DNA of 64,000 nucleotides from assembly GCF_963662255.1 (NCBI RefSeq), contig NC_085073.1, forward strand, positions 5,077,598 to 5,141,597, read 5' to 3'. The notes beneath the pieces were generated by a model. The model worked only from the letters and a program-made list of their open reading frames with translations. It had not been told where the DNA came from and did not search any database. Positions within the stretch are counted from its first letter, which is position 1. Each line of letters starts with the position of its first letter. A program made the translations under genes and the position numbers. This stretch comes from Cinclus cinclus. Its lineage: Eukaryota > Chordata > Aves > Passeriformes > Cinclidae. Below are positions 1 to 12,362 of this stretch, piece by piece.

Positions 1-130
1 GATTGGGGCTGTGCCCATGGATTGGTGCTCTCCCCATGGATTGGGGCTCTCCCCATGGATTTGGGCTGTGCCCATGGACTGGGGCTCTCCCCATGGATTG
101 GGGCTGTGCCCATGGATTGGGGCTCTCCTG
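1..130. repeat. 19-bp minisatellite
   Basis: About 6.5 tandem copies of a 19-base unit of the form gattggggctSTSCCCATG, with copy starts at 1, 20, 39, 58, 77, 96 and 115. Copies alternate between 'gtgcccatg' and 'ctccccatg' endings. The array touches the window edge, so its true length is unknown. The short open frames it creates (MDWGSP-like) are artefacts of the repeat. Confidence 0.95.
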
Positions 131-257
131 TAGCACTGCCCTGGGTGCCAGGCAGGTGCTCAGTGCCACCCTGGGGAAGGTGCCCCGTGTCCCCCGGGCT
201 CTGCTGGGTCTCTGTCCAGGCACCTGTCCCTCAGAGCTGTCCCTTTGTGCCCCGCAG
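1..257. other. Upstream intron or flank before the start-codon exon
   Basis: No coding evidence is seen. The first 130 bases are a 19-bp minisatellite (listed separately). The remainder is GC-rich unique sequence ending in a pyrimidine-rich run and 'ccccgcag' at 250-257, which reads as a 3' splice site. If that is right, a 5' non-coding exon and the promoter lie left of the window. Alternatively the transcript starts within this stretch; no TATA box or initiator can be defended. Confidence 0.55.
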
Positions 258-337
258 GTGCTGACAAGGCTGGGGAGACGCTGCAGTTCCTGCTGAGCCG
301 GAGCCTTCCCGGCTGGGGCCGAAGGCCTTTGCAGAGG

Positions 338-425
338 ATGAGGATCCTTCCCAGCCCTGGAATGTCTTCGCTGGTCTCCCTCGTGAACGTCCTCTCTGTG
401 CTGCTCATGGACTGCCTTGCTGAAA
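338..425 (+). CDS. PTPRS: PTPRS start-codon exon: signal peptide
   Basis: The coding part begins at the ATG at 338-340 and encodes 29 residues plus one base of codon 30 (MRILPSPGMSSLVSLV..., ending ...CLAE/S). A short basic N-terminus is followed by a hydrophobic core from about residue 10 to 24, then Cys-Leu-Ala, typical of a signal peptide with cleavage near Ala28. The donor is GTGAGT at 426. Joining to the next exon regenerates 'AESPPVFIKKP', the known start of the avian mature protein. The start context has A at -3. A second in-frame Met at residue 9 could also serve. The exon probably begins at 258 after 'cccgcag', giving 80 nt of 5' UTR. No in-frame stop separates 258 from the ATG, so the start rests on homology and signal-peptide logic. 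Confidence 0.88.
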
Positions 426-3400
426 GTGAGTGACTCTGCTGTCCCCCTGCTCCTTTTCTCACTCTTCTCCTTTCACTGCTGAAGAAGTGAAGCTCAATAC
501 CTGAAGGAGTGTTTCATTTTCCAGCACCCTTAACTTTCCCCCAGTGCCCTCCTGTTGTTCCCAGCCCTGCCTCGGATGGACACAGGGCAGCTGGGTCGTC
601 ACAGCCTGCTTTGACTTTTGGGTTGCCCTCAAGGTTGCCAAAGAGCTGAAGGGAAGGGAGGAAGCTGTCTGGCAGCTCTTGCCAGAGCCTTCCCCACCTT
701 CTCCCAGCCTCATCTCCTCCTAGCTCGCCCATATCTGTCCTGCTCCTGCCTTTCAGGGTCTGTCAGACACTGGTGGCCCTTGTCATGTTACTTTCTGGGG
801 CTGGGTTCCAAACAGCGTTTCAAGAAAGAATATTATGTTTCTCCTTCCCCTGAGTGAACCAGCTCCAGTTCAACACAGTTTTTATCTTCGCTGCCTTTCA
901 ATTCCTGCTTTAAAAAATGAAAAGGGGAAGGGAAAAAAAAACGTGAAAATCTTCAGCGAGTTGAATGTAATGTTCCTTTGACATGAAGGCTGATCGCTTG
1001 GGATCAGTGGGGAATAGACTTTTCCAAGCTGATTGAATTATGAGTTTTCTTCCTCCCCAGCAATGCTGCTTGAAGCTGGTGAGAGGGCTGCTCTGGTCAG
1101 CACAGCCCTTGACAGCTCTCTACACAATTGTTCCTTATCAGGGTTTATTGTGGTGACGTGGCCACCGGGGCTTGAACAGATCCACAACGTTTTGCTGCTG
1201 GGAGATGTTTTTGGAGCAGTGCTTTCTGTCCTCTCTGCAGCAGGCAAGTGGGGATGTATTTGCCCTTGCCTCTCTCCTGGGTTTTGCTGGGTTCGTGCTT
1301 AATCCCTCTTTGCACAGAGAAACACTCATGTGCACAAAGATAATGTTTTCTTTTATTCTTTTTCGTTTCATAAACCTGGCAAGTGAGCTGGGTTCTGGAG
1401 GTTCGTGCTGGGTGAAGTGTTGGCTGTGGGTCAGTCTGCAGCTCAGATGGTACCACTGGTGACCAGACAGACACACAGACAGCTTCAGTCTGAGCTGTCC
1501 TGAGTGGCAGCAGCAGTGCAGGGGCTGGCAGGGAACTGCCCCGAGCCTTTTGCCCAAGGATTTATCCAGGCTCCTCCTCTGGTGTTGGAGCCAATGCTCT
1601 TGCAGGGGCTTGGTGAACACCCAGAATTGGTGGGTGCTGCTTTGTGGGTTCAGGGTGGTTTTGTTGGCTTGTGGAAGTGGGCACTGGGCATCTCCTGTCT
1701 CTTTGTGCAGTGATGTCAGGAGTGGGGAACCAGTGGAAATCTCAGTCAGGACTGCAGAGTCTTGTTCTTGCCCCTGGGTTCCTGTAACAACGCCTGGCAA
1801 ACCCACTTGGTTTGCAAAGCAAGCTGCAGCTCTGCAGGCGTGCATGGGGAGTTCAGAGTCTTGCAGCTCTACAGCCTCTCTGTGTCAGCAGAGCCCTGAT
1901 TCATCCCAGTGACACACCAGTGAAAACTGGGGTCCATTTGAATTTTGAGTGTGCATCGAGGCCTGTGCTCCAGTGCTGGGAGTGGCAGAATCAAGACTTC
2001 TTCAAATCATGACTGTGTCACCTCAGTTCTCCTGTCCTTTTCGTTTTCCCGGGAAGGAACAAACATCTTGTCTGTCCCTCATATTTGGGGTGAGGTTTGC
2101 TCAGAGATTCCAGCAGAGATCCCAGGTGCTGTCTGACTGCCACGGGGCCCTTTTGGGGGAATTGTGCCCTCAGGAGGGGTTGGTGCTGCTCAGACACAGA
2201 ATGCACCAGTGGTGTGGCCTGAGCCCTGCTGAAATCTGTCACTGCTCTGCAGACACCTTGCTGCTTGCAGCCAAGTTTCCCTCTCCCGTAGTTCTGCAGT
2301 GTCCTTGGATCCTGAACTGTGAGGGTTTGTGCTTTTTTTCCCTCTGGCTGCTCACAGATGTCTGTGCTGGGACTTTGCAGGTTGCTGAGCCGGGGCTGCT
2401 CTTACCTGCAGATGTTGTGCCAGGTGTTGTCTCTCCTGTTGACCTGTGGAGCATGCCAGCACCTCCCTGCCCTGTGCCCTTGGGGGTGCTCCCTGCTACC
2501 AGCTGTCTGACTTGTTCTGGGGCTGTTCTCTCTGCCTGGGGAGGGTGAGTGGGCACCGAGCTTTGGTTCCTGGCTTTGAGGGGCTCCTGAGCCCTGCGAG
2601 ATCCCATTTTGGCCAGCGGCACCCGAGCTGGTCCGTGCTGCTCCCCACGGAGCCTTGCAAACAGCAGCCAGCTTTGTGTGTCACAGCTGCAGAGCCTGTG
2701 AGGAGCTGTCCCTGCTCTGACAATGTCCTCTCCCATCAGATGGCCCTGGGCTCTGTCACATTCCCGTAATCCCTTGGCCAGCTTCCACTTGGCCGGCGCT
2801 GGCCACGGGCTGACCCCATTTCCTGCCCTAATTCACCCCAGGCCCTGCAGCCCCCCGGGCACACTGGGCTGGAGTTGGGGAAGCCCTGGGATTCTGGCTT
2901 CTGGGGGGGCATCACCCTCCCAGCTTTGCAGGGAGCAGATCCCAGTGCAGCAGAGCCCGGGCTGAGCTGGGACCTGCCTCCTCTCCCAGTGCTGCTCTGG
3001 AGGAGCTGTGGCCTCTGCAATCAAAGGACCATTAAAATACTTCCCTTGTTTCCGAGGCTAATTGATCTCAGTCAGTGATTTAAATCTTTCTGTGGCAGGA
3101 GCATTCTATTTAAAGGAAACTGCCATTTAAATTAAAAACCCAAAGCACCACAGTACTTTCTGCCTGCTGTTCCTCCTTGGGAATCTGAGGAGAACAATAA
3201 TTGAAAGGTGTGACACAGACATGTTCTTTCTCTTTTTCTTTGGTTGCATACGGACATTTTCTTTGTTTCTTCCCTATGGTCAAAGGCAGCCATGGAACTG
3301 GAAATTACAAATTCCATTATTATTTTCAGTGGTGTAATTAAATGGAAAGTATTATCCTTTTCTTAAGGATTCTGCTGTTTGTGAGTATCAGGAATTGGCA

Positions 3401-6365
3401 TCACTGCAGGAAGTTAGGGGAGCCTCCCAGGGGCTGCACAGCCAAATGTGCCCCTTGGAGCTGAGAGGAAAGCAGGCAGCAGAGACAGATGAGGCCTGGA
3501 GATGAGTCTGGGGAGAGGAATAGCTCCCAAATTGCTGATGGACCTGGGCACAGCACCAAGCCTTGCTGTTTCCTGTTCACACACCCAGCCCGAGCCATAA
3601 AGGCTCTGTGAGGAGCACCCCAAAGCCTCTCGTTGTGTGTGCACAGATCCAGCCTCGTGTGGCTGGGCAGGAGCTCTGCTTTTTTGGGCAGTGGTCAAGT
3701 CCCCCTGCCCTCCTCCGCCACCCAAAGGAACCACGGGCCTGCTCCAAGTGCTCCTCAATTGCACATAAAAAGCTATTTACTGCATGGAAATGTGGCCATT
3801 TTTCTGACTGGAATCAGCATGCTCGCTGTTTTCAAGTGGATTTTTCTCATTGATTAAACCTTTGTGTTTTACAATAGCACTTTGCTAATTGGCACTTTGC
3901 ATACACAGAAGGCTGGTGCGTGGCTCTCTCCACCCCAGCAAAGATTTAAGGGCAGAGAACATTGCTTATTACTTACAATTCCTTCCTTCTGTAAATCACG
4001 GTATAGAACCCTTACTAGCACACTCTGAAGTATTACCATAAATAATTAAATCTAAATTGCAATTGACAAAATAAAAGAATAAAGCCCCTTTTATGATGCA
4101 TTACCCTGGCTTTCTTCCCTTTTAATTGCCCGTGCTCCATCATTAATTTGCAGAACACAGTAATTCATGGGAGGTGCCTGTGAGAGGGGGCTCTCAGCAT
4201 CCCTGGGGCCAGCAGCCAGGTTTGCAGCACGTGGGACTCCAGAGATGGCAGAAATCATGTGATGGGATGGGAATGGAGCTCCTCCAGGTCCATGTTCAGG
4301 CTGTTTTGGGGAGCTGCTGCCTTGTTGAAGGTGTGTGCTCTGTGCCACAGGGGCAGGAGCTGGTGGCAGCTCCTGAGGTCCAGCTCCCAGCCCTCACAGG
4401 TGTGTCTGCCTCCTCTCCTGAATGGTCCCTCCTGTGCTCTCATCCCCACAGGATGAGCCCCTGCTGCACAGCTCACAGCTTTCAGCTCTGCAGCTCCAGG
4501 CTCTGAGCTGCTGCTGGCCAAGACAGCAGCTGTCAGGTAAGATGGGAGTAAACATCAAGGAGGCTCCATCTTAGCACTTGATAGACACGTTGACATGAGT
4601 GGGAAGAAGATGTCTCCATGGTGGGGGAAAGCTGCTCCAGTTTGAAGTGTTTGAGATGGGAGCACTGCCCCAGGAGAGGGGAGGAGCTGCAGTGTGCTGT
4701 GCCACGGTTCGGGTCACAGACCCTGATTGTTTGGGGACCCCCAAAAGGACAGGGAGCCTGCAGTGTGAGGAGCCAGGGAGGTGCTGCAGAAAGGCATGAC
4801 CCCTTGGTGGGTGGGTGGGAGGGGGAGCAGAATTTATGAATTTAGGGTGGGAGCATAGAGGAAGTTTTGCAGTCGATTGGAGGGTGATGGAGTTTTCACT
4901 TGGTGTTGCACATTGTCCTTGCAGTGAGTGGAGTCTGAGAGAGGAGACAGCAGCTGAATCCTGAAAAGGCAGAGATCACTGCTTCCCTGCCCAGATCCAC
5001 CTGCTGCTCCTGTTCCTCGTGCACCCGTTGCCTTTGTAGGCAGGGGACACTTCCCTGTCCTTGTTGCTGCTCTGCCCTTGCCTTTGCTGCCTTCTCCTTC
5101 TGCCAGCTGAGATCTTGCTGAGGCTTCTGGACTGGTTGTTGTCTCACTCAAGGACACTGAATTAAGCTTCTATGTCACCTTAAGTGCCTGATTAAATTAA
5201 ACCTTGCCTGACTGGATCAAGTGATATATCTCTTTTCTTTTATTTTTCTTTTTTTTTTTTTTAAGATAACTCAAATTGGAAAGTTTGTCTTCTGTAGGAC
5301 CCAGAAGGAAATAAATCATGTGTTGAAAGAGCATCCTAGGGGGCAGGGAGGGCTGTCACTTCCCAGGTCTCAGCTGTGCCCCACAGTGTGAATGCTCCTT
5401 CAATTAATCTCTGCTGAGGAGCCCCTGGGGACAGTGACAGCCACGGTGTTTGGGACCCAGCCATGGGTGTCTCCTGGTGAAGGATCTTTTCCCTGCCAGA
5501 GGCTCCTTCTGCTCAGCTTCATTAGATGGTTAAGTTAGGGGAAAAGAGCATCTGTTTGTTGTGTAAACAAGTGGCTTGTGTGAAAATGTCACCTGCAGAG
5601 GATTGGGATGGAGGAAATGCCTGTCTTCATACCTGGTTGCCAAAACTGGGGCTGTTTTTCTGTGTCAGGCTTTGCCAAGGAGCCAAGACTTCTTTCTTTA
5701 TGACTTTTCCCCTTGGTTGTCCTTTTCACATCAACAGTTCTTGCCCTTGCTGCCAGGAAGGACAGGATCATTCCAAGGTCTCTCCAAGGCCCTGGGTCAC
5801 ATCAGCTTTTCTTCTGTCTGCCAGGGTCTGTGCTCGTGTCTTTTCAAGACCAGCTCAGTACAAATCTCTTGGGTCACTAAAGGGAATCTGTGCAGGGTTC
5901 CTCCTTTTTGTGGCCTGGCAAGCCCAGCATTATTCTTAGAAGGCAAGCAGAGTGTTTTTCAAGGACGCCCGACCAGAGGAATGTCGTTCCTCCATGCGTG
6001 GGATGGAATCTGGGCTCGAGCTGGCCTGTGAGACACCATCTCCCAAGAACAGTTTTATTTACTCTGTGCCACTCTTCCCCTCCAGTCAAGGATGTTCTCT
6101 TGCAACATAATTGGTCCCAGTTCCCACCTTAGAAAGCTGTGATGTTCTGTGCACTGCAGCTGCCTTTCATTTTTGGGGATTGTTAAAGTTCATGAAAATA
6201 ATCACGTTTTGCACCATCTGCTGTGTGCAGGAAGGTAGCCAGGGCTGCAGGCCAGGGAGTCAGGAGCAGCCTCACTCTGTGACTGCACCTTCCCAACCCT
6301 CCTTTCACTTGCCTGGATTTGCTGTTCTGAGCAGGGACTTCTCTTGCTGTGTTGTTGTCTGAGCA

Positions 6366-6424
6366 GCCCTGGTTTGGTTAGCACACCCTGGTTTGGTGAG
6401 CAGCCCTGGTTTGGTTACCCCACC
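6366..6424. repeat. Short tandem repeat, about 19 bp, 3 copies
   Basis: Three near-identical copies of 'ccctggtttggtNagcaca', with lengths 19, 18 and 19, followed by a partial copy. It is a small local duplication with no visible function. Confidence 0.8.
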
Positions 6425-9400
6425 CCAGTTCTCCCCCTTCAAACCCCAATTTCAGCCAGAGCTGTGGATGTGGCAGCGATCACAGCTCACCCAGACCTGA
6501 GGAGGGCCAGGAGAGAGCAGTATAAATAAATATATTTTGGATGTCTGCTGCTTTGACTTTGAAAGGGGATACTGGGATGAATGATTTAAAGCGTTGACAG
6601 GAGGGACTCTGGGCTGCCCTGCTTTCACAGAATCGTGGTGCACAGAACCCTCAGCGTGTCCTGTCCTGGTGGTTGCAGACATGAAACGTTCCATGCAAGT
6701 GGTGGAAACCAGCGCTGCTCGTTTCATCTGCAATGCACTGAGTCATTTCTGTTTCCTTTTGAGGCCGAGAGGAAAAGCAAAGCTTTAAAGAAGGAAAAAA
6801 ATAAATAGAAGGAGCTGCAACTGGTTTAGCATTCTACAAAGTTTCTCTGAGTCCTCCAAATCTTTAATTGACTCAGGAGCATAAAATTGGGAAAGGGGAG
6901 AGAGTGAGAGAGCGTTCGAGTGGCGCGAGTGATTTGAATAATTTATTGTCCTTTGAAGTTGCAAGAGAAATTTCAGCTGCCTTGGGGAGTAATTTCTCCC
7001 CATTCTGAAAGGGTTTCTCCTTATTTTAAACTCATTCAGAGGATGATAGTTTTGCATTTTCTGCATAATTAATGAGCATTGCTCCCCCCACTCTCACACA
7101 ACCTCTAAAGAGTGGTGGGGTGATGAAACTTGGTGGTTTTCTTAATTAATAAAGTCAAATTAATTTGACTGTGTCCTCATCCTCCCTCACCTCCATTGGA
7201 ATCCATGGATTTATTCATAAATTAGTCTGAGCATGCTGTTAGGAGTGCCAACACTTACAAATTTTTAGCCTGGTCTTTGATTTGTTTGGATGAATTTCTG
7301 AAAAGATGGTGTAAGGTTTTTTCAGTTCAGCTCTTAAAGATCACCTTGAGACTGGCTCCAGTGATCTCCCAGGGAGCCAGGAAGATCCTCCAGCTCTCAT
7401 TTTTCTTTGTCTGTCTTTTTGGGGAGGATCTGATTGATTTTGAGAGGGTCTGTGTGGTTTTTTTTCTGTATGAGTGCTATGATACACCCCTTTCCTTCTA
7501 AGATCTGCTACTTGTGATTCATTCCAGTGGCTGCCACTTGAGGCAATGAAAAGGAGAGGGATCTTCTTCCTGGTGCCTGGAAGGGCTGCAGGACAGCCTG
7601 CTGGTACAAAGCCATCCCTTGGCAGGTGTCAAACATGAACAGGAACTGTCCTACTCCAGAAAAGCTCACCTTCCTCAATTATTGTCTTTGACAGACAAAT
7701 TTAAGACGTCGCTGCTGCTTTTCCATGTTTCCATTTCTCTCTCATTCACATCTTGCACTGTTTTCTGGCTCACTGAGTCTCTAGTTGTCCCAAAACTGAA
7801 TTCATCACATTCCCACTGCTGTCAGTTCTCAGAACTGTTGTTGAAGTCTCCTTTTTTTTTATTCTTTTGTGTTGATGTTCCCACTACAAATCTGAATGAT
7901 GAGTAGTGTGGTTCAGAGACAGAAATTGCAATGACTCGTGTGGTAAGAGTCGAAGTTCACCACTGTTGGAGGTTGTGCTCATCCATTAGTCATGGCTTTA
8001 CTAGGTCTTGGTTTCTCGTTTTTGAGATCTCCCGTCTCGAGCTTCCTCCACATTGCAGTTTCAATAAGCAGTGCAGGCTCATAATGTAATCATAATGTAC
8101 TGTTTAGACCCAGGTGTTTCAAGCTTGTCTATCCAGAATCTCCTTTTGTTCCATGGAAAGTGTGGGCTGAAGTCTCTCACCAGAAGTCAGATAGGAATGG
8201 TGTAAGGATCTTTTAGAAACACCCCGAATTCTGGGCTCTAGGAATTGCTCCCTGCTCCTGTAGTCTACAAGACTAGAAGAGTCTCCTTCTCTTGCCTGAA
8301 GGAAAGAAGCAGTAAGTGGAAGTAATCCAGCTTTTATTTACAGAGTAAGAGAGAAGATCTTTATCAGACATATTTTATTTGCCTGGTGTGTCTTTCATCT
8401 CCAAAAGATCCCCACGTGCCCATGTCAGCTGCAGCTCTTGGCTGGGGTCAGTGCAGCCCCTGCTGAGCTGGTGGTGCAGGGCAGGATTTCTTTCCCTGTG
8501 TGTTTGCAGGGTGCAGAGCTCTGTGGTGTCACTGACCAGGGACTGGAGCTGATGTCCCTGATCCCATCCTTGGGGCTCCGGCGCCGCGCTGCCTCGGCAG
8601 GACCACGAGCTGCAGGAGCTTGTAGCACTTTGTTTTCCCCTTGCTGCTGACTCTGCTGTCACTTTGCTGTGGCACAGGACCACGGTTGGGATGGATTAAG
8701 ATGGCATTGCCCCCTGGGAGCTAGATCTGGTCTCGTTAAGCTTTTGCTCCTTGCGGGCCTGTCCCATAAGAAATGTTTTTCCATGTTCCGGTTTCCCCTG
8801 TGGACTCTGCTTCTTTAGTGACTCAAACAGAGCAGTGGAAGTTGAGCAGAGAGCCAAATCCTTTTCAGCTGGGTCTTTTCTAGGCGGGTGGTGAATCAGG
8901 CTGCTCCAGGATGCCAGTATCAATGACATGGATGGAGGAGAAGCTGTCTTAGCGATATGGCAAGGGCAGGAAGAGCTCCGTGCCTCGAGCTTCTGCTTGC
9001 AAACAACCTGGGATTGCTGTCAGTGATGGACAAGGTGCCCTCATTAAGTTGCCAGGACAGCTCCTTGGGTCTCTGGCTCTGCTCTGGGCTGTTATGCCTT
9101 GTTATGGGACTTGTGGACAGATCTGGGATGAGATGCTGCTGCAGCTGATGGGAAGCACTCGTGTACCCCCGGGGTCCTGGCTGGCCACGTTCCTGTGCTC
9201 CTGTGCTTGCTGGAGCTTCCTGCCTGATCCTGGGCTGCCATCCTCCATTACAGCAGTGCTCATCTTCCTCACAAGCAGAAACTTTCTCCTTGTAGGGCCA
9301 GAAGGTGAAGGAGGATCCTGGCCAGAGGTCCACCTGCATTCCCACCAGGTTATCCCTGGCTCTCAGGTTGGTCGGTACCAGGAGAGGGTGGGAGCAGGGA

Positions 9401-11137
9401 GCAGCAGTTGGGGTCCCTGCCGTGCTGCCCATCAGGATGGGTGAGGGAGGGGAGTGGGGAAGCTGAGGTGTGGGAGGAGCATCTTTGGGAAATGGCTACA
9501 CATCCCTGTCCTGTCCCAGGGAGCAGTTTGCATCCTGTGTTTGTCACTACACGTGTCCCGTCCCTTTGAATAAATCACAGCTGGAAGAATGTTCTGCTGG
9601 GCTGTATCAAGGAGCCAGTCACTGGAGCTGGGACTCATCCTTTTTGCCATGGAGAGAGGTGGATCCTTTCCATGCACAGGGATGTGCAATGGTAGCCTGG
9701 AGGAGTCCTGTGGGAACAGGATGACTTCATCCCAGCTGCTGCTCCCATGTGATAAGGAGCAGCCCCATCCCTGAAAACCAGCAGTTCAAACAGACCAGAA
9801 GGAAGGATTATGCTTCCCCTCCAGCAGGCAGGATAATGTGGTTTTTCTCACCTTGGATGTCAGAGCTAGGAACAGATTTTTGGTAGCCTCAGTCTCCTCC
9901 TGCCTCAGTGCTGCAGGCTTGTGCCTCCCTTCCAAAGGGTCTGGATCCCAGTGCACTGCAAACAGGAGCTTGAAGGCTGTGTGGATGTGCCAGATCCCAA
10001 AATTGCCAAAGTACAGCTTGGCATGTTCTGTCTGGGAAGGGTCTGCTGCCTCATCCTGGCCAAGGAGAGAGGGGGCAGCGGGCACAGGGGTTGGGGTTGT
10101 TGGACATCCAGTGTACTAAAGGTGTATTAGAAGAGTTCTTTGTCTTCCTCACCCATATTCTGTGTGTGTTAACTCCCATGCTGGTGCCATTCTTCACTGC
10201 TGTCTTTTCCCTTCTGGGGCCTTGCAGGAAGGGAGAGGGTAATCCTCCAAGTGACATTCCTCATGCCTGCAGGGGAACAGGCTGCATCCTGTGGTAGCTC
10301 AGCTTTTCTGAGTCAGGTAAGGGCTTTGGTGGCTCAGCAGCAGGGGAGTAGCCAGGTGGAAGTATTTCACTTCTAAAAAAACATCCTCGATCTTTTTTTA
10401 CCCTCCTCTGCCCAACCTTGCCAGTCCTGTCTCCCTGAAGGGAGCCAAGAGCTGCTGACAGTCAGAGGAAGTCTCCATCTGAAGCCTATAATTATCCTGT
10501 CTGCCTTCCCAGAAAAGGCCAGTTGGGGAGCGAGCGTGCTCCTGTTCCCTGGACCAGCCCTGCCTTCTCCTGCCTCCCCAATTACTGCTTAATGGACTTT
10601 TTATGATGATAAGACGACTGGGTTGGGGAGAAGTTATTGATGGGGAAATGGAATATAATTCACTCCCTGTTTGTTTGTTCTGTCAGAAAACCCTCATTTT
10701 AATTTTATTTGTGAGGCACTGAGAAACAGCGCTCAGAAAGAAAAAGTGCAAAATCTGTCAGTAAAACCCTGGATTCCATGGGGTCCAGAGTCTCTGCAGG
10801 ACCTCTCCAAGGGGTGTCCTCAATCTTGTGGAGTGTCTCCATAGAGACTCCTCCCCAGTCCTCCTCCTAGTTCGCAGCTTTCTCACTTGTCCTGAAGAAA
10901 AATGTAAATTCTGGAGCTCTCTTCCTTGCCTCTACCCCTGTCTCAGCTCCCCCGCTCCCCAGCACAGACCCATTCCAAACAGCGCATCCTTGCTCCCCAC
11001 TCTCCATCTGTCTCAAATTTGGCTGCTCTCTCCTGTTTTCATCTGCTCTGTGGTTTATCTCCTCCATCTAATCTTCACTTCCTTGCTCTGGGTCTAAACA
11101 CCTCCCTGCTCTCCAGTTTGCTCCAGTTCTCATGCAC

Positions 11138-11238
11138 AAAATTGTGGAATATCCTGACTTGGAAGGGATATTCAAGGATCGTCAAAGTCCAACTCCTGGC
11201 CTGGCACACGTCAGCCCCAGGAATCACACTGTGTGCCA
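11138..11238 (-). mobile_element. CR1 LINE fragment (minus strand)
   Basis: The sequence 'ggaatatcctgacttggaag' followed by 'gtccaactcctggcctggca' is the reverse complement of an internal CR1 segment common in bird genomes. The fragment is heavily 5'-truncated and diverged, so it is an inactive relic. Confidence 0.8.
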
Positions 11239-11637
11239 TTTTCCCTCCTGATGGCTTCTCATTCCCATTGATTCTCCCATCCTTCCTACCTTCTGCTCCC
11301 CATTTTATCTCCTTGTCCCCTGCTGGGACAGAGCTGCTCCTCTGGCTGTCCCTGTCCCTCACTGCTCCGCTCTCCCATTCCCATCCTGAAGTTCAGGGCA
11401 CGGATCTCCATGTACAGGCAGACCACAGCAGTGATGTGTGCAAAACTGCTCCCTAAAAGCAGCAGACAAACCCTGAGAGCCCTGCCTTCCTGGACAAGAG
11501 TTAAAAGCACAACTGCCCAGGGCTGTGGCTGTGGAGGACCTTGGGCTCATTCTCCAATTGGGAACCCATCAGCAGGTGTGGAAAAGGGAGATGGAGTTCC
11601 ACTAGGCCAGCAGAAAGCTCCAGCCCAGAACCCAAAG

Positions 11638-11693
11638 GGAAGAGGAGGAGGAGGAGGAGGAGGAGGAGGAGGAGGAGGAGAAGAAGAAGAGGG
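11638..11693. repeat. (GGA)n / (GAA)n trinucleotide repeat
   Basis: About 16 GGA triplets followed by GAA triplets, a purine-only run. It gives open Gly or Arg runs on the + strand and Leu runs on the minus strand; these are not genes. Purine/pyrimidine mirror tracts of this type can adopt triplex structure. Confidence 0.95.
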
Positions 11694-12233
11694 GGTTTAA
11701 TCCTGTGCATGGCAGTGGGAAGGCCATCAGATTCCTCCCAGATTGCTCTGGAAATTAGCAGGAGGTGAGAAATAACAGGGAGAGAGTCTCATTCCAGCTG
11801 ACACGACTTGGTTATAGGGAATTTCCAAAAGATTTTGTCTAGCTTTCAATTTTTATCTTTGTCCCCCAAGAAGCACCTCTTGGGGGAGGTCTCTGAGTTC
11901 TCTCTCGTGAGGATTTTGAGGTTATTTTGTTTTTCTCTCTTTTCCAAGGCTACAGCTGTGCTCGGTGCCACCCGGGGTGCTGAGTGGCGAGCAGCTCTGT
12001 TCCCAACCCGTGCCCTGCTCCAAACTGCGTGTGGTGTCTAGACCAGGACAGGCAGGAGGTGTGAGAGATGAGCCTGTCACCTTCCCCACATGTGGCAGCC
12101 GGAGGCACGGGAAGGGCGAGCGCCCAAGGTCAGCCCAGTTTGCACCAGAGCCAGAGATCTGAATCCCAGTTATGGGAATGATCTGGAGCCTGGAGGAGAA
12201 CACAGGGTTGTGCAACTAAAAGTGGAGGTGCAC

Positions 12234-12234
<1 letters not shown>

Positions 12235-12264
<30 letters not shown>
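12235..12264. repeat. (TG)15 microsatellite
   Basis: An uninterrupted run of TG dinucleotides inside intron 1, likely polymorphic in length. Confidence 0.97.
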
Positions 12265-12267
<3 letters not shown>

Positions 12268-12362
12268 AAAAAGGTGAATTTCCTTCTGCTGAATGCTTTT
12301 GAGCAAGGATAAAAGTTGTGTCTGCCTCTCCTGTAGCATGGACATGCTCCCAAGTGGGCAAC

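Noticed and set aside
1138..1845. Minus-strand 235-codon frame in intron 1
   Set aside because: Composition is intron-like, no domain is recognisable, and it has no splice or promoter context.
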